DNA of 64,000 nt from Acidobacteriota bacterium (GCA_003224055.1 QHYE01000044.1:62001-126000); one strand, 5' to 3'; counted from the stretch's first letter, positions 1-8,490 are shown. The notes: generated by a model not told the origin, from the sequence alone. Made by a program: numbers and translations.

Positions 1-114
1 GGGGTGTGTACCAACAATTTCCACTCTGGAACCCGGCCTCCGCTCCAACTTCTGGCGCTCAAGGCCATCTCGCGTCATAATGCCGTCCTGCGCCGCGTTC
101 GTGAGGACCCTTAA
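1..114 (+). other. possible 3' end of an upstream gene
   Basis: Frame 1 is open from the window edge to a TAA at 112-114, three bases before the pyrophosphatase ATG. The 37 codons are rich in Arg and Leu but match no family I recognise. A GAGGA stretch at 103-107 inside it could serve as ribosome binding site for the next gene, which would fit a tightly packed operon. The open stretch is short enough to be chance. Confidence 0.2.
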
Positions 115-116
115 CG

Positions 117-671
117 ATGCTCCACGCATGGCATGACGTTTCTCCTGGGGAGGATCTCCCGCGGGATTTTCAGGCGGTGATCGAGATTCCTCTGGGCTCC
201 AACGTGAAGTACGAGTTGGATAAAGCGAGTGGGCTATTAAAGGTGGATCGCATCATCCATTCGGCGGTCTTCTACCCTGCAAACTATGGATTCATCCCGC
301 AGACGTATGCGGACGATAACGACCCTCTCGACGTCCTCGTTTTGTGCCAGGAGCCGGTACAGCCACTGGCGCTCATCAAAGCGCGGGCCATTGGATTGAT
401 GACGATGATCGATTCCGGAGCGAGCGACGACAAGGTCATCGCCGTGGCCACCAACGATCCGGAATTCAACAGTTACGTCGAAGCCAACGAATTGCCGCCG
501 CATCGCTTGCTCGTCTTGAAACGGTTCTTCCAGGATTACAAGCAGCTGGAAGGTAAGCAGGTACAAGTGGAAGATATTCGCCCAGCGTATGCGGCGGTGA
601 AAGTGATAGAACAGTCGCTGGCGCGCTACAAGGAGCAAAGAGAAACCCTTCGCGCGACGGGTCGCTACTAA
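117..671 (+). CDS. ppa: inorganic pyrophosphatase
   Basis: Soluble family I pyrophosphatase, which hydrolyses the pyrophosphate made by polymer synthesis to two phosphates in the cytoplasm. The 184 residues match the usual bacterial length. The family signature DNDPLDVLVL (about residues 67-76) carries the metal-binding aspartates, and the N-terminal IEIPLGSNVKYELDK and YPANYGFIPQTY segments are typical substrate-site blocks. The ATG at 117 follows a GAGGA at 103-107 with a slightly long spacer. The C-terminal segment after about residue 160 is poorly conserved in the family. Identification is secure. Confidence 0.96.
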   Translation: MLHAWHDVSPGEDLPRDFQAVIEIPLGSNVKYELDKASGLLKVDRIIHSAVFYPANYGFIPQTYADDNDPLDVLVLCQEPVQPLALIKARAIGLMTMIDSGASDDKVIAVATNDPEFNSYVEANELPPHRLLVLKRFFQDYKQLEGKQVQVEDIRPAYAAVKVIEQSLARYKEQRETLRATGRY

Positions 672-810
672 TGCAAATGCACTATTCTTACGGTCTGAGC
701 TCGGTGCTAGCTTGCAGCGGTGGAAACGGCCCGAGTTTCTGGTGCGCCTGCGACGCGCGGGGTTTGCCTTTTTGAAGCGGGCCTAAGTCTATCTGCTGGA
801 GCGAGACGGC

Positions 811-1512
811 ATGAAGCGGTTCTTGAAATGGACACTGGGAGTTGTGCTGGGACTTTTGGTCGTGGCCTTTGGGGCGCTTTCCTATCTGGCCGGCAGCCCG
901 AAGGATGCCTTGTACATGGTGCGGTACGCGCTGCCGCACATGCATCGTGGCACTCTGAAAGTGGGCGACGATGCGCCCGATGCCCGGCTCCTCGCTCTCG
1001 ATGGTCAGACCCGTTTCCACATCCGCGAACGCACCGCGGGCCGGCCCCTCGTTCTCGTTTTCGGCAGCTTTACTTGACCGCCCTTTCGTCGCCAGGTCGG
1101 CGACGTCGTGCAGATTTACAACGACTATAAGGACCACGCCGATTTCCTGACCGTCTACGTGCGCGAAGCGCATCCCACCGATGAATGGCAGATGAAATCG
1201 AACGTGAAAGACGACGTGTGCTACGCGCAGCCGAAAACTTTGGAACAGCGCATGGCCATCGCCAACGACTTCACCAAGCGCTTCAAGTATCCACTGCCCT
1301 TTGGCGTGGATGACATGGCCAACGCGGCCGATCTTGCGTACTCCGCGTGGCCGGAGCGTCTTTACATCATCGATGAAAACGGCCGCATCGCCTATCGCGG
1401 CGGAATGGGCCCGTTTAACTATAAGCCCGGCGAAGCTCGCGCCTGGCTGGCCGGGCGTTACGGCGAAGTAAAGCACCCGGAAAAAACGGAGACCGCGCCG
1501 AAGAAAAGTTGA
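811..1512 (+). CDS. deiodinase-family selenoprotein (in-frame TGA = Sec89)
   Basis: One reading frame runs from ATG 811 to TGA 1510-1512, interrupted only by TGA at 1075-1077. Read as selenocysteine it gives 233 residues: a signal anchor (about 1-28), a thioredoxin-like fold, and the active-site string LVFGSFT-U-PPF. The iodothyronine deiodinases have FGSCT-U-PSF at the same place. The similarity continues on both sides of the TGA: ADFLTVYVREAHPTDEW (deiodinase ADFLxxYxxEAHxxDxW) and PERLYIIDENGRIAYRGG followed by GPFNYKPGEARAWL. A SECIS-like hairpin follows the TGA (separate entry). A GGAG at 798-801 precedes the ATG. The family does reductive dehalogenation in animals. The bacterial substrate is unknown, and a membrane-anchored peroxiredoxin-like redox role is possible. 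Ordinary gene calling would stop at residue 88 or start late near 1108. Confidence 0.9.
1087..1105 (+). promoter_or_regulatory. bacterial SECIS-like hairpin
   Basis: Seven perfect Watson-Crick pairs (CGTCGCC 1087-1093 with GGCGACG 1099-1105) close a five-base loop AGGTC. The GGU in the loop (1095-1097) begins 17 nt after the TGA at 1075-1077. Bacterial SECIS elements lie just downstream of the UGA inside the coding region and present a GGU-containing loop to SelB; the E. coli fdhF loop also contains AGGTC at a very similar distance. The hairpin is read directly from the sequence. Its function is inferred from the geometry and from the deiodinase context. Confidence 0.85.
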
Positions 1513-1516
1513 GCCT

Positions 1517-2317
1517 ATGAGGAATCGTGCCGGCAACTTGGCTGCGCCTCGATCCAAAACTTCGCGAAACATCGGTCTGGCTCGGGCGCTCTCCAAGCTC
1601 GGCGTTTGCTCGCGTTCGCAGGCCGCCGAACTGATTCGCGCGGGACGCGTCAAGCTGAACGGAACATTGCGCCGCGATCCGGAAACTCCGGTACACATCG
1701 AAAAAGATCGCATCGAACTGGATGGGAGTCCGCTCGCGAAGAGCGAAAGAATTTATCTCGCGCTCAACAAGCCGCGTGGTTTGGTCACCACCGCATCGGA
1801 CGAAAAAGGCCGCGAAACGGTTTACGGCTATCTCCCCGCAGATTTTCCATGGGTTGCACCCGTCGGCCGACTGGACATGGCCAGCGAAGGGTTGTTGCTG
1901 CTGACGAATGATTCCGAATGGGCCGCGCGAATCTCGGCGCCGGAGACGCATCTGGAAAAAACGTATCACGTTCAGATTGATGCAATCGCGGATGAGAATT
2001 TGCTCAATGCTTTGCGCACCGGAATTCGGTCCTCCGAGGACGGCGAATTGCTGCGGGCGAAAGGCGCGAGCCTTCTGCGTCGCGGCGAGCGCAATTCCTG
2101 GATCGAAATTGTTTTGGACGAAGGCAAGAACCGCCAGATCCGCCGGATGTTGAAACAGTTGCAAATTGAAGTTTTGCGGCTCATTCGCGTAGCGATCGGG
2201 CCGCTGGCGCTGGGCGATCTTGCCAAAGGCAAGACGCGCGCGATCCAGAAGGAAGAGAAGCAGGCTCTGGATCGCGCGATGAAAATTGCGACCCGCGATC
2301 CTGCTCTCTCGCGGTAG
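1517..2317 (+). CDS. rRNA pseudouridine synthase, RsuA/RluB family
   Basis: Converts a specific uridine in ribosomal RNA to pseudouridine. An S4 RNA-binding domain lies at about residues 18-65 (ALSKLGVCSRSQAAELI and RAGRVKLNG). The catalytic domain follows, with the family block GRLDMASEGLLLLTND, whose Asp is the catalytic residue, and the motif EGKNRQIRRML near residue 205. Length (266 aa) fits the RsuA/RluB/RluE group; RluB-type 23S modification is most likely but cannot be told from the sequence alone. The ATG lies 4 nt after the selenoprotein stop, so the two are probably cotranscribed. Confidence 0.93.
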   Translation: MRNRAGNLAAPRSKTSRNIGLARALSKLGVCSRSQAAELIRAGRVKLNGTLRRDPETPVHIEKDRIELDGSPLAKSERIYLALNKPRGLVTTASDEKGRETVYGYLPADFPWVAPVGRLDMASEGLLLLTNDSEWAARISAPETHLEKTYHVQIDAIADENLLNALRTGIRSSEDGELLRAKGASLLRRGERNSWIEIVLDEGKNRQIRRMLKQLQIEVLRLIRVAIGPLALGDLAKGKTRAIQKEEKQALDRAMKIATRDPALSR

Positions 2318-2323
2318 CGAATC

Positions 2324-4273
2324 CTATTTGGATTTGTAGGTGAAGCTCACTTTGGTTTCTTCGTCGAGGACCAGCGGCCTGACGAAGTGATACGAATTCC
2401 CGGCTCTTGGTACATCGATGCGAACCGGCAGCACGCCGGAAACCCGCTGCTGAAGATTCGTCACGTTCGCAGAAGCCGCCATCTGCTGCTGAGCCGCAAT
2501 TTTTCGCGCGTTGCGCTCTAGGCGCTCGGAATCTCGCGCGTTATACGGGCCGTTGGAGGCTTCGACAGTTACGGTTTGCGTCGCCGCGCCGAGGCTCGCG
2601 GAACTGACTCTTCCGAAAAGTTCGAGGCTCTGGAATTCTTCCGCGCCGGAAACATCTTGCGGGGCCGGCGGCAAAAGATTCGCAGCGATGGCGTCGCCGC
2701 CAAAATCTTTCACTTTGTATCTTTCGGGGAGAAATACTTCCCACTGCAACAAATCGATGGGGATGTCCATTCTTGGAAGAGAAATATCGGAGCCGCCTTT
2801 TTTCGCAAAAGGCGCGCCGGAATGGATGAAAACAAAAGACACGCTGTAAGAATCCGTAGGACGGAAGCCGGGCCGTAGAAGTGGGACGCGGTTACCGTCG
2901 GGACCTTCGACGGGTTTTACTTTTTCTCCCGCGACTTCGGCCGTGAGGATGCTTGCGCCCGCGGGCAGCGCGATTTTCAAAAATGGCTGGGCCTGATTGT
3001 TGACGAGCAGCTTTATTTCCGTCAGCGAACGGCCTTCGGTCGTGACGAGCGTTGTGACGACGGCACGTTCCACAACCGCGGAGAGTACGCTGCTGTCCGG
3101 GAAGCGCGTCCATTCCAGTGCGAGACTGGGCTTTTCGCTGGGCTGCTTGTGATAGCGGAATGCCGCCTGCATCGGAAACCGCGAGAGCGAACGCAAATAC
3201 GGATTCGTTTCCTTGAAATCCATGCGCTTGAGGCCGCCGGCCTCCTTCGCGGTGAGTTCGATGGTTCCGGCGCCATCGACGAGCACTTCGCCGGTTTCGC
3301 GCTGCGCATTTTTGAAGCTTAGAAACGGCGCATCCACGTTGGTGGCGGTAATGGATTTTTCCATGGAGATCAGGAATTGATGCGAACGTTGCGCGGGGGC
3401 TCCCACTTTCAAAACCAGAACGCCGGATTCCACTTCGCTGGATTCGATGGAAGCGCCGGTGGTTCCGGTAACTTCGTAACCGGCGGGGATTTCGATTTCG
3501 AATTGAGCGGGTTCTCCCTGCACCACGGAAATGTCGGCGAGCGCGGCGATTCGAATTTCAGCTTCGCTGACGGAGACGAGTGTTTTCACGTCGGACAGAA
3601 AGCGGACTTCTTTCGGCACGACGGGAGCGGCGGCTTCCCGAGTTGTCCACCAGATATTTGCCTGCACGCCGGGAACGAGCGTCGCTTCGATGGAGGTCTG
3701 GCCGTTCGCGGACGACCTCGCGGTGATGAGGCCAGGGCTGACGCGCACATTAGTGTGATCGCCAGGAACAACGAGGGCGAAGCGCACGCTTCCTGCCGAC
3801 GGCGCAGGAAGGCTGAAAGAGGCACGACCCGCTTCGATATTCAACGGGAGACCTGCGTCGAGACTCACGGAAAATTCTGAGGGACCATTCAGAACGGCGG
3901 TGTGCGTTCCGTTTTCCAGCGCGAGAGGCAGGCTCTTACCTTCCTGGCGAGCGTCCAGGATGGCCATGCCGGTGGTGAGGGGAACTTTGGTCGCGCCCTT
4001 GTGAAGAATTTCTCCCTGCAACTGGACGGTGCCTTGCACCGATTCGTCGGTGACGCGGAATTTCAGATCGGCGCGCTTCATCGAGTAAGGGACGGGAGGC
4101 GTGTCGGTTTTGCGCACCGGTTTGCTCGCGAGTTCCAGGAGATGGTTGTACTCGTCAAGCGGGAGCGTGACATTGCCCGAAGCCGGGACGGGAGGAAGCG
4201 CGGACCCGTCTGCTTTGGCGAGCCCGGGGAGAATCAAAATCCAAGCCAAGAGAATTGCTAGAAGCTTTTTCAT
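2324..4273 (-). CDS. exported protein of unknown function, paralogue of its upstream neighbour
   Basis: A 649-residue protein with a Sec signal peptide (MKKLLAILLAWILILPGLAKA). I recognise no catalytic domain. Just after the signal peptide is LPLDEYNHLLELA; the body is beta-rich with repeated hydrophobic/polar alternation, and the C-terminal end reads GVLPVRIDVPRAGNSYHFVR. The gene upstream (4270-6315) has the matching blocks LPVDEYRTLHARA and GILPIRVSFPAFGPSLFLV at the same relative places, so the two are diverged paralogues. The ATG overlaps the upstream stop by four bases (4270-4273), showing translational coupling. Probably periplasmic or outer-membrane associated. No function is claimed. 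Confidence 0.85.
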   Translation of the reverse strand: MKKLLAILLAWILILPGLAKADGSALPPVPASGNVTLPLDEYNHLLELASKPVRKTDTPPVPYSMKRADLKFRVTDESVQGTVQLQGEILHKGATKVPLTTGMAILDARQEGKSLPLALENGTHTAVLNGPSEFSVSLDAGLPLNIEAGRASFSLPAPSAGSVRFALVVPGDHTNVRVSPGLITARSSANGQTSIEATLVPGVQANIWWTTREAAAPVVPKEVRFLSDVKTLVSVSEAEIRIAALADISVVQGEPAQFEIEIPAGYEVTGTTGASIESSEVESGVLVLKVGAPAQRSHQFLISMEKSITATNVDAPFLSFKNAQRETGEVLVDGAGTIELTAKEAGGLKRMDFKETNPYLRSLSRFPMQAAFRYHKQPSEKPSLALEWTRFPDSSVLSAVVERAVVTTLVTTEGRSLTEIKLLVNNQAQPFLKIALPAGASILTAEVAGEKVKPVEGPDGNRVPLLRPGFRPTDSYSVSFVFIHSGAPFAKKGGSDISLPRMDIPIDLLQWEVFLPERYKVKDFGGDAIAANLLPPAPQDVSGAEEFQSLELFGRVSSASLGAATQTVTVEASNGPYNARDSERLERNARKIAAQQQMAASANVTNLQQRVSGVLPVRIDVPRAGNSYHFVRPLVLDEETKVSFTYKSK

Positions 4274-6315
4274 TTGCCACCTGCCTTTTTGTCGCGCTGA
4301 AAAGTGATTTCCGCGGACGGAGATTGATTTTCCGCCGTGAGTTCAGAAACGAGAAAGAGAGACGGACCGAACGCCGGAAAGGAAACACGGATGGGGAGAA
4401 TCCCGGCGCGCTTCCCCGCCAAAGCATCGGCTCTGAATTTATCGAGGAGAGACATCGTAGCGGCCTTCGCTTGTTTGGATTTGGTTTCGTCTTTGAAATC
4501 CAAATCTGGCTCCGGTACCGGCGCCGACGGAGCCATCTCCAACATGGCAACGTCAGAGCCGACTCCTGCTACAACTCCACCTCTTTTTCCTCCGCCTGCT
4601 CCACCAATGGGGCTGCTCAATGGCATGTGGGGATTGAGAGCGGCGGAGGAGGGATTCACGTAGGCGACGATTCGGAAGGTTCCCGGTTCCGGCGTCACTT
4701 TGAAAAGCGGCGGATGATAAACGAGAAGGCCGGTGTGGGAGACCGGCAAATCGAGTGCGGGCAGCGAGAGTTTGAACTGGCCCTTGTCGTTCCAGGCAGA
4801 GCCGCGCGCCAGATAGACAATTTCGACCGCGAACTCGGGTGCTTCTTCGCCCGATCGTGCCTTGTCGAGCGGAAGCAAGAGGCTGCCGTCGGGTGATTGA
4901 CCGGGCCGGACTGCGCGACCGGCCAGAGAAGCCGTCCACAGAGTGGCGCCGGCAGGCAAAGTGACTTTCAGAAAGTTGCGCTGATTGTTTCGAATGGCGT
5001 AGCGTGCCTGAACGAGGACTTTTCCTTCGCCGGTGATGAGCACCTGATAGCGGGCTTCCTCGACGTTGGCCATCAAGACCGCTTGCGGCGTGTACCGCGC
5101 GACGTCCACGCGGAGCGATCTCGCCAGTTTCGTGGGACCAGGGCGAAACCGGAACGCGTTGAGCGACTGCGACTGGCGGCTGGCGACCATTTCGCCGAGG
5201 TCGGTGGCGTCGGCGCTTTCCAAGCCTTCGGATTTGGCATCCTTGATCTCGCCGGCGCCTAGAACTTCGACGGCAACGCCGCCTGTTTCGCGCTCGGCGT
5301 TGAGGAGGCGAAGCAGCGGAATGTCAATTTGCCCTTCGCGAGAGGTACGAGTTTCGCCCGTGATGACGAAGCGCGCTTGCTGCTCGACCGGTTCGAGAAA
5401 GGTTACGGAGAGTTCATTGTCCTTCACAACCCAATCGGCCACCATCGCGCCGAGAACTTGGTTGATCGTGACCCGGTCCGGGATCTGGATTTTTGCTTCG
5501 TGCGCCGCACCCTGAGTGACTTCCAGATTTACTTCGGCGTTGATGGAAGTGGAATCTTCGCCGAGACCCAGGAGTTGCGTCAGAGAACCGCGCAGGCGCA
5601 GCGGCTGCGTGGCGCGATGGTCCTCGGTTTTTCGCCGCCAGGTGAAGGTGAGGACTTCATTTCCGCGACCGTAGGCGATCCATTTGCTTTCGGCGCCGCT
5701 TTCGGATTTTTCGGAAAGAAGACCGCCCGCGAGGCGGACGTCCACGCCCTGGCGAGGAATCTGCACGGAAGCCCGAGTGACGCCTGAGGCGGCAGAAGGA
5801 AGCGAGATGCTTTCTTCTCCGGCCGATGTGGCCACAGGAAGAGCAATCTCGAGGACGAGAACGGCGCGACCGGGACGAGAAAGAAGTGCGGAGAGCTGGC
5901 CGCCGGCTTTGCCGCCAACAATAGGCACCAGAGAGACGAGCTTGCCGTCCAGTCTGGCCTCGCGTACGAGCAGACCGGCGGGGATGGGCACGCGCACCCA
6001 GCCATCTTTCAGAACATCCACGGTCAGGCCGGCGCGGCCAGAGGCGAGATCGCCGTTGATGCGCAGATCGTAATCCACGCGCGTGAGGGTGGCTTCGACG
6101 GGCGGCGGCTCCGGTTCGCGTTCGGTGGGGTACGCCCGGGCGTGCAGCGTGCGGTACTCGTCGACAGGCAAAACAACCCATCCGGGAGAATGTGCGGCGG
6201 TCTGTGCGGGAGAATTCGCCACAAAGAAGAACAGAACAGCGAGAAAGAAACCGAGGAACTTGGCCAGTCCGGAGTTTTTCTTTGGCATTAGAGTCAAATC
6301 GAATCGTGCGGGCAT
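4270..6315 (-). CDS. exported protein of unknown function, first of a tandem paralogue pair
   Basis: About 681 residues. The start is placed at ATG 6315 because GAGGAGG (plus-strand positions 6324-6330 as its complement) sits about 8 nt ahead; an open frame continues to 6471 without a comparable ribosome site. The N-terminus then reads MPARFDLTLMPKKNS followed by a hydrophobic signal core ending near VANSPAQ. LPVDEYRTLHARA follows the signal and is shared with the downstream paralogue. Beta-rich body; a glycine-rich stretch (SSPIGGAGGGKRGG) near the C-terminus looks like a flexible linker. The C-terminal block GILPIRVSFP is also shared. No family recognised. Probable two-gene operon with 2324-4273. 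Confidence 0.85.
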   Translation of the reverse strand: MPARFDLTLMPKKNSGLAKFLGFFLAVLFFFVANSPAQTAAHSPGWVVLPVDEYRTLHARAYPTEREPEPPPVEATLTRVDYDLRINGDLASGRAGLTVDVLKDGWVRVPIPAGLLVREARLDGKLVSLVPIVGGKAGGQLSALLSRPGRAVLVLEIALPVATSAGEESISLPSAASGVTRASVQIPRQGVDVRLAGGLLSEKSESGAESKWIAYGRGNEVLTFTWRRKTEDHRATQPLRLRGSLTQLLGLGEDSTSINAEVNLEVTQGAAHEAKIQIPDRVTINQVLGAMVADWVVKDNELSVTFLEPVEQQARFVITGETRTSREGQIDIPLLRLLNAERETGGVAVEVLGAGEIKDAKSEGLESADATDLGEMVASRQSQSLNAFRFRPGPTKLARSLRVDVARYTPQAVLMANVEEARYQVLITGEGKVLVQARYAIRNNQRNFLKVTLPAGATLWTASLAGRAVRPGQSPDGSLLLPLDKARSGEEAPEFAVEIVYLARGSAWNDKGQFKLSLPALDLPVSHTGLLVYHPPLFKVTPEPGTFRIVAYVNPSSAALNPHMPLSSPIGGAGGGKRGGVVAGVGSDVAMLEMAPSAPVPEPDLDFKDETKSKQAKAATMSLLDKFRADALAGKRAGILPIRVSFPAFGPSLFLVSELTAENQSPSAEITFQRDKKAGGK

Positions 6316-6606
6316 AGAAGTAGCCTCCTCATCTCGAAAACCGACGAGCGCGTACATCCGTTGAGCAACCCGGGAGTGGAATGACGTGTTGATGGAATGG
6401 GATGTCAGGTCGCGCGAAAATGGTTGTTTCATAAAGTAATTTTCTTGCAAGAGCGAAGCCTGGTCTTGCAACTACCGGTACCTCATAGCAGTAGAACGGT
6501 GGCGCGGGTTTTTCTTGCAGAGCTATTCGAGCAGGCTGGAATGCGACGAGGTGAATGCGGTGCCAGGCAGGGTTCTTTCAGATGCTTCCCTTCGCAGCGC
6601 CAATCG

Positions 6607-7956
6607 CTACGACGGGAAGCAGCGGCCGAAAGCCAGCAAGAGCCGGGGTGAACCTTTGATGCGGATCTTTCGTCTGAGCAGGGCCCAGACGAGGTTTGCC
6701 TCCTTGCGCAAGAAGTGAAGCCACGTTTGGCTATCCGCAATGAGGCGCAGATTTGGAGTGCCGGTGTGGCCTTCGGATACTTGCAGCGTCTTGTTCTGAA
6801 TCACGACGGTGGCTTTTAGTTCTTCGTGGCCCGTGAACGTGAAGTGATAGGTGGCGTCGAGCCCTTCGGATCGGCCCCGCTGAAATACAAATGGCAACCC
6901 ACGCAGGAAGCCGCGAATGGAGCCTTGCCCGGCCAGTCCATTGGCCACTCGCTTTGTTTTCTTATGCGGATAGCGCCGCGCGACGTATTCTTCGGGGTCG
7001 GAATTTGGAACCACGTAAATCGTTTCCGGCTTGTTCTGCAGCGGCTGGACCACATCCTCCAGGAATCGCTTCCGATCCGTGAGGAACGGAGCGATGACGT
7101 CCTCCCCGGCGGGGCAGACTGCCATACAGTAGGCCGCCTTATAGTTCGCACCGAACGACAAGCTCTGCCACATGGAAACTGTCTCCGCGCCGGACACTTT
7201 TTCCCGGTATTCGCGGGCGCTGCCGCTCGCGGCAATCGTTTCCACCCAATCGGTGAATCCGCCCATGAACTCCCGGTAGTTGTGCGTATAGCAGGCAGAA
7301 AAGTTGAAGTGACCATCGGCACCGATGGCGCCGGTCGGGCAGGCTGCAACACACAGCTTGCATTCAAGGCAAGGGTTGTAATCGAGCGGCCGGCAGAATG
7401 CGGTTACTTCGGTGTCTACCAGAACGGTACCGAGGAGAACGAAATTACCGAATTTCGGATGAATCACATTGCGATGGATTCCCATGTGTCCCAGACCGGC
7501 GGCGACGGCGACGGGCTTGTGCGATATCACCCACATCTTTCCACCCCACCGATCCGCCTCCATGGGGAAGCCGGCTGCGCCGCCATTGATGGCGCGAACT
7601 CCAGCCCGTTCCAAGGCCGCCACGATTTTGCGCGCGACTTCATTGGTCTGATCCGTGGTGTGGTGGAACTCTACGTTCGCGATGGACCGCGCCGGAGTAC
7701 GGATATTCTCGCGGTTCATGCGGAGAACGAAGCTCACGAGAGTCTTAGTGCTGGGAAAAACTGCGAGAATGTCACTCTGCTGGTCGGCGATCTCCGGCCG
7801 CCCGGCCTCCACAAACCCAACATCGTCCGCTCCCGCCTCAAGGCACACCTGGCGAAGCCAGGTGCTATCTAGCGTTTGCGGCCGCGCCGGCTGATTGCCG
7901 GCCGCTTCCCGTTCCCGAAATTGCTTTACCGTAGGATGTTCAGCCAGTTGCGCCAT
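6607..7956 (-). CDS. 4Fe-4S reductase-like protein fused to an SCP2 sterol-carrier domain
   Basis: A 449-residue cytoplasmic protein. The N-terminal and central part resembles the QueG/reductive-dehalogenase type iron-sulfur proteins: the ferredoxin motif CLECKLCVAACP (about residues 199-210) binds one 4Fe-4S cluster, and CYTHNY plus CMAVCPAGED supply further cysteines for a probable second one. The last ~85 residues (LDATYHFTFTGHEE to the end) look like an SCP2 lipid-binding domain. A true QueG acts on tRNA and has no SCP2 tail, so this is more likely a reductase for a hydrophobic substrate (inference). It lies 58 bp downstream of a marR gene on the same strand, with a palindromic operator candidate between them. 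Confidence 0.85.
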   Translation of the reverse strand: MAQLAEHPTVKQFREREAAGNQPARPQTLDSTWLRQVCLEAGADDVGFVEAGRPEIADQQSDILAVFPSTKTLVSFVLRMNRENIRTPARSIANVEFHHTTDQTNEVARKIVAALERAGVRAINGGAAGFPMEADRWGGKMWVISHKPVAVAAGLGHMGIHRNVIHPKFGNFVLLGTVLVDTEVTAFCRPLDYNPCLECKLCVAACPTGAIGADGHFNFSACYTHNYREFMGGFTDWVETIAASGSAREYREKVSGAETVSMWQSLSFGANYKAAYCMAVCPAGEDVIAPFLTDRKRFLEDVVQPLQNKPETIYVVPNSDPEEYVARRYPHKKTKRVANGLAGQGSIRGFLRGLPFVFQRGRSEGLDATYHFTFTGHEELKATVVIQNKTLQVSEGHTGTPNLRLIADSQTWLHFLRKEANLVWALLRRKIRIKGSPRLLLAFGRCFPS

Positions 7957-7983
7957 TGGAATTTCCCCCGTTCAGGACATTAA

Positions 7984-7995
7984 ATGTATATACAT
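7984..7995. promoter_or_regulatory. palindromic operator candidate, MarR type
   Basis: ATGTATATACAT is a perfect 12-base palindrome in the gap between marR and the iron-sulfur/SCP2 gene, 28 bp before the start codon of the latter. A near copy (11 of 12 identical) lies just upstream of marR at 8479-8490. The pairing of the same palindrome with both genes suggests the binding site of the MarR protein encoded here. Confidence 0.6.
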
Positions 7996-8014
7996 CTAAT
8001 AAATCAAAAAAAGG

Positions 8015-8473
8015 TCAAGCCGCTGCGGAAGCAAGTGTGATTTCAGCGAGCAGTCCGCCCATTTGGCTCCAGGCTGGTTCACCCAGGCCTCTTCGTAATC
8101 GTCTCTGCGCCCGTTCCCAATGGGGTTGGCATTGCTGCAACTTCTGCCGGCCTGAGGGAGTGAGCCGCAGAAGCCGCAGCCGCCGGTCGTCCCCCGCCTT
8201 CACTCCGATCCATCCGCGCTTCGTCAAGAGTTTGAGCATGCGTGTCAAGGTCGTGGTGTCCAACGCCAACAATTTGCCTAAACCTCCCTGCGTGGTTTCG
8301 CCCGTAATGTTCAAGGCCATGAGCAGGGTGAATTGTGTCAGCTCAAGCGCGGTCGCTCGAAGCTCTTGGTTATACATCCTGGTGACCGCCCGAGCCGTGC
8401 GACGAAGGTTTGCACAGGCACACGGCAGCACCGGCAAGGTTGCTCCGGGATAAGTCTTCACTTTTCTTCTCAC
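8015..8473 (-). CDS. MarR-family transcriptional regulator
   Basis: A 152-residue winged-helix repressor. A cysteine pair in CACANLRRTARAVTRMYNQ (about residues 18-36) precedes the first dimerisation helix; the recognition region is GLGKLLALDTTTLTRMLKLL and the wing is GDDRRLRLLRLTPSGR. The start used is GTG 8473; a GTG 4 codons later is possible and has a somewhat better purine run before it. The N-terminal cysteines could sense oxidants, which would suit a target gene with iron-sulfur clusters (inference). Palindromes 7984-7995 and 8479-8490 are its likely operators, so it probably represses itself and the gene that follows. Confidence 0.92.
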   Translation of the reverse strand: MRRKVKTYPGATLPVLPCACANLRRTARAVTRMYNQELRATALELTQFTLLMALNITGETTQGGLGKLLALDTTTLTRMLKLLTKRGWIGVKAGDDRRLRLLRLTPSGRQKLQQCQPHWERAQRRLRRGLGEPAWSQMGGLLAEITLASAAA

Positions 8474-8478
8474 AATCC

Positions 8479-8490
8479 ATGTATATACAC
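8479..8490. promoter_or_regulatory. second MarR operator candidate, upstream of marR
   Basis: ATGTATATACAC, identical in 11 of 12 bases to the perfect palindrome at 7984-7995, lies 5 bp upstream of the marR start codon. At this position a bound dimer would block transcription or initiation of marR itself. A further partial copy (CTATATACGG) is seen near 8539. Confidence 0.55.

Noticed and set aside
1075-1107. Frameshift or nonsense mutation as explanation for the split deiodinase gene
   Set aside because: Both halves are in the same frame, the TGA sits on the family's Sec position, and a SECIS-like hairpin follows at the right distance.
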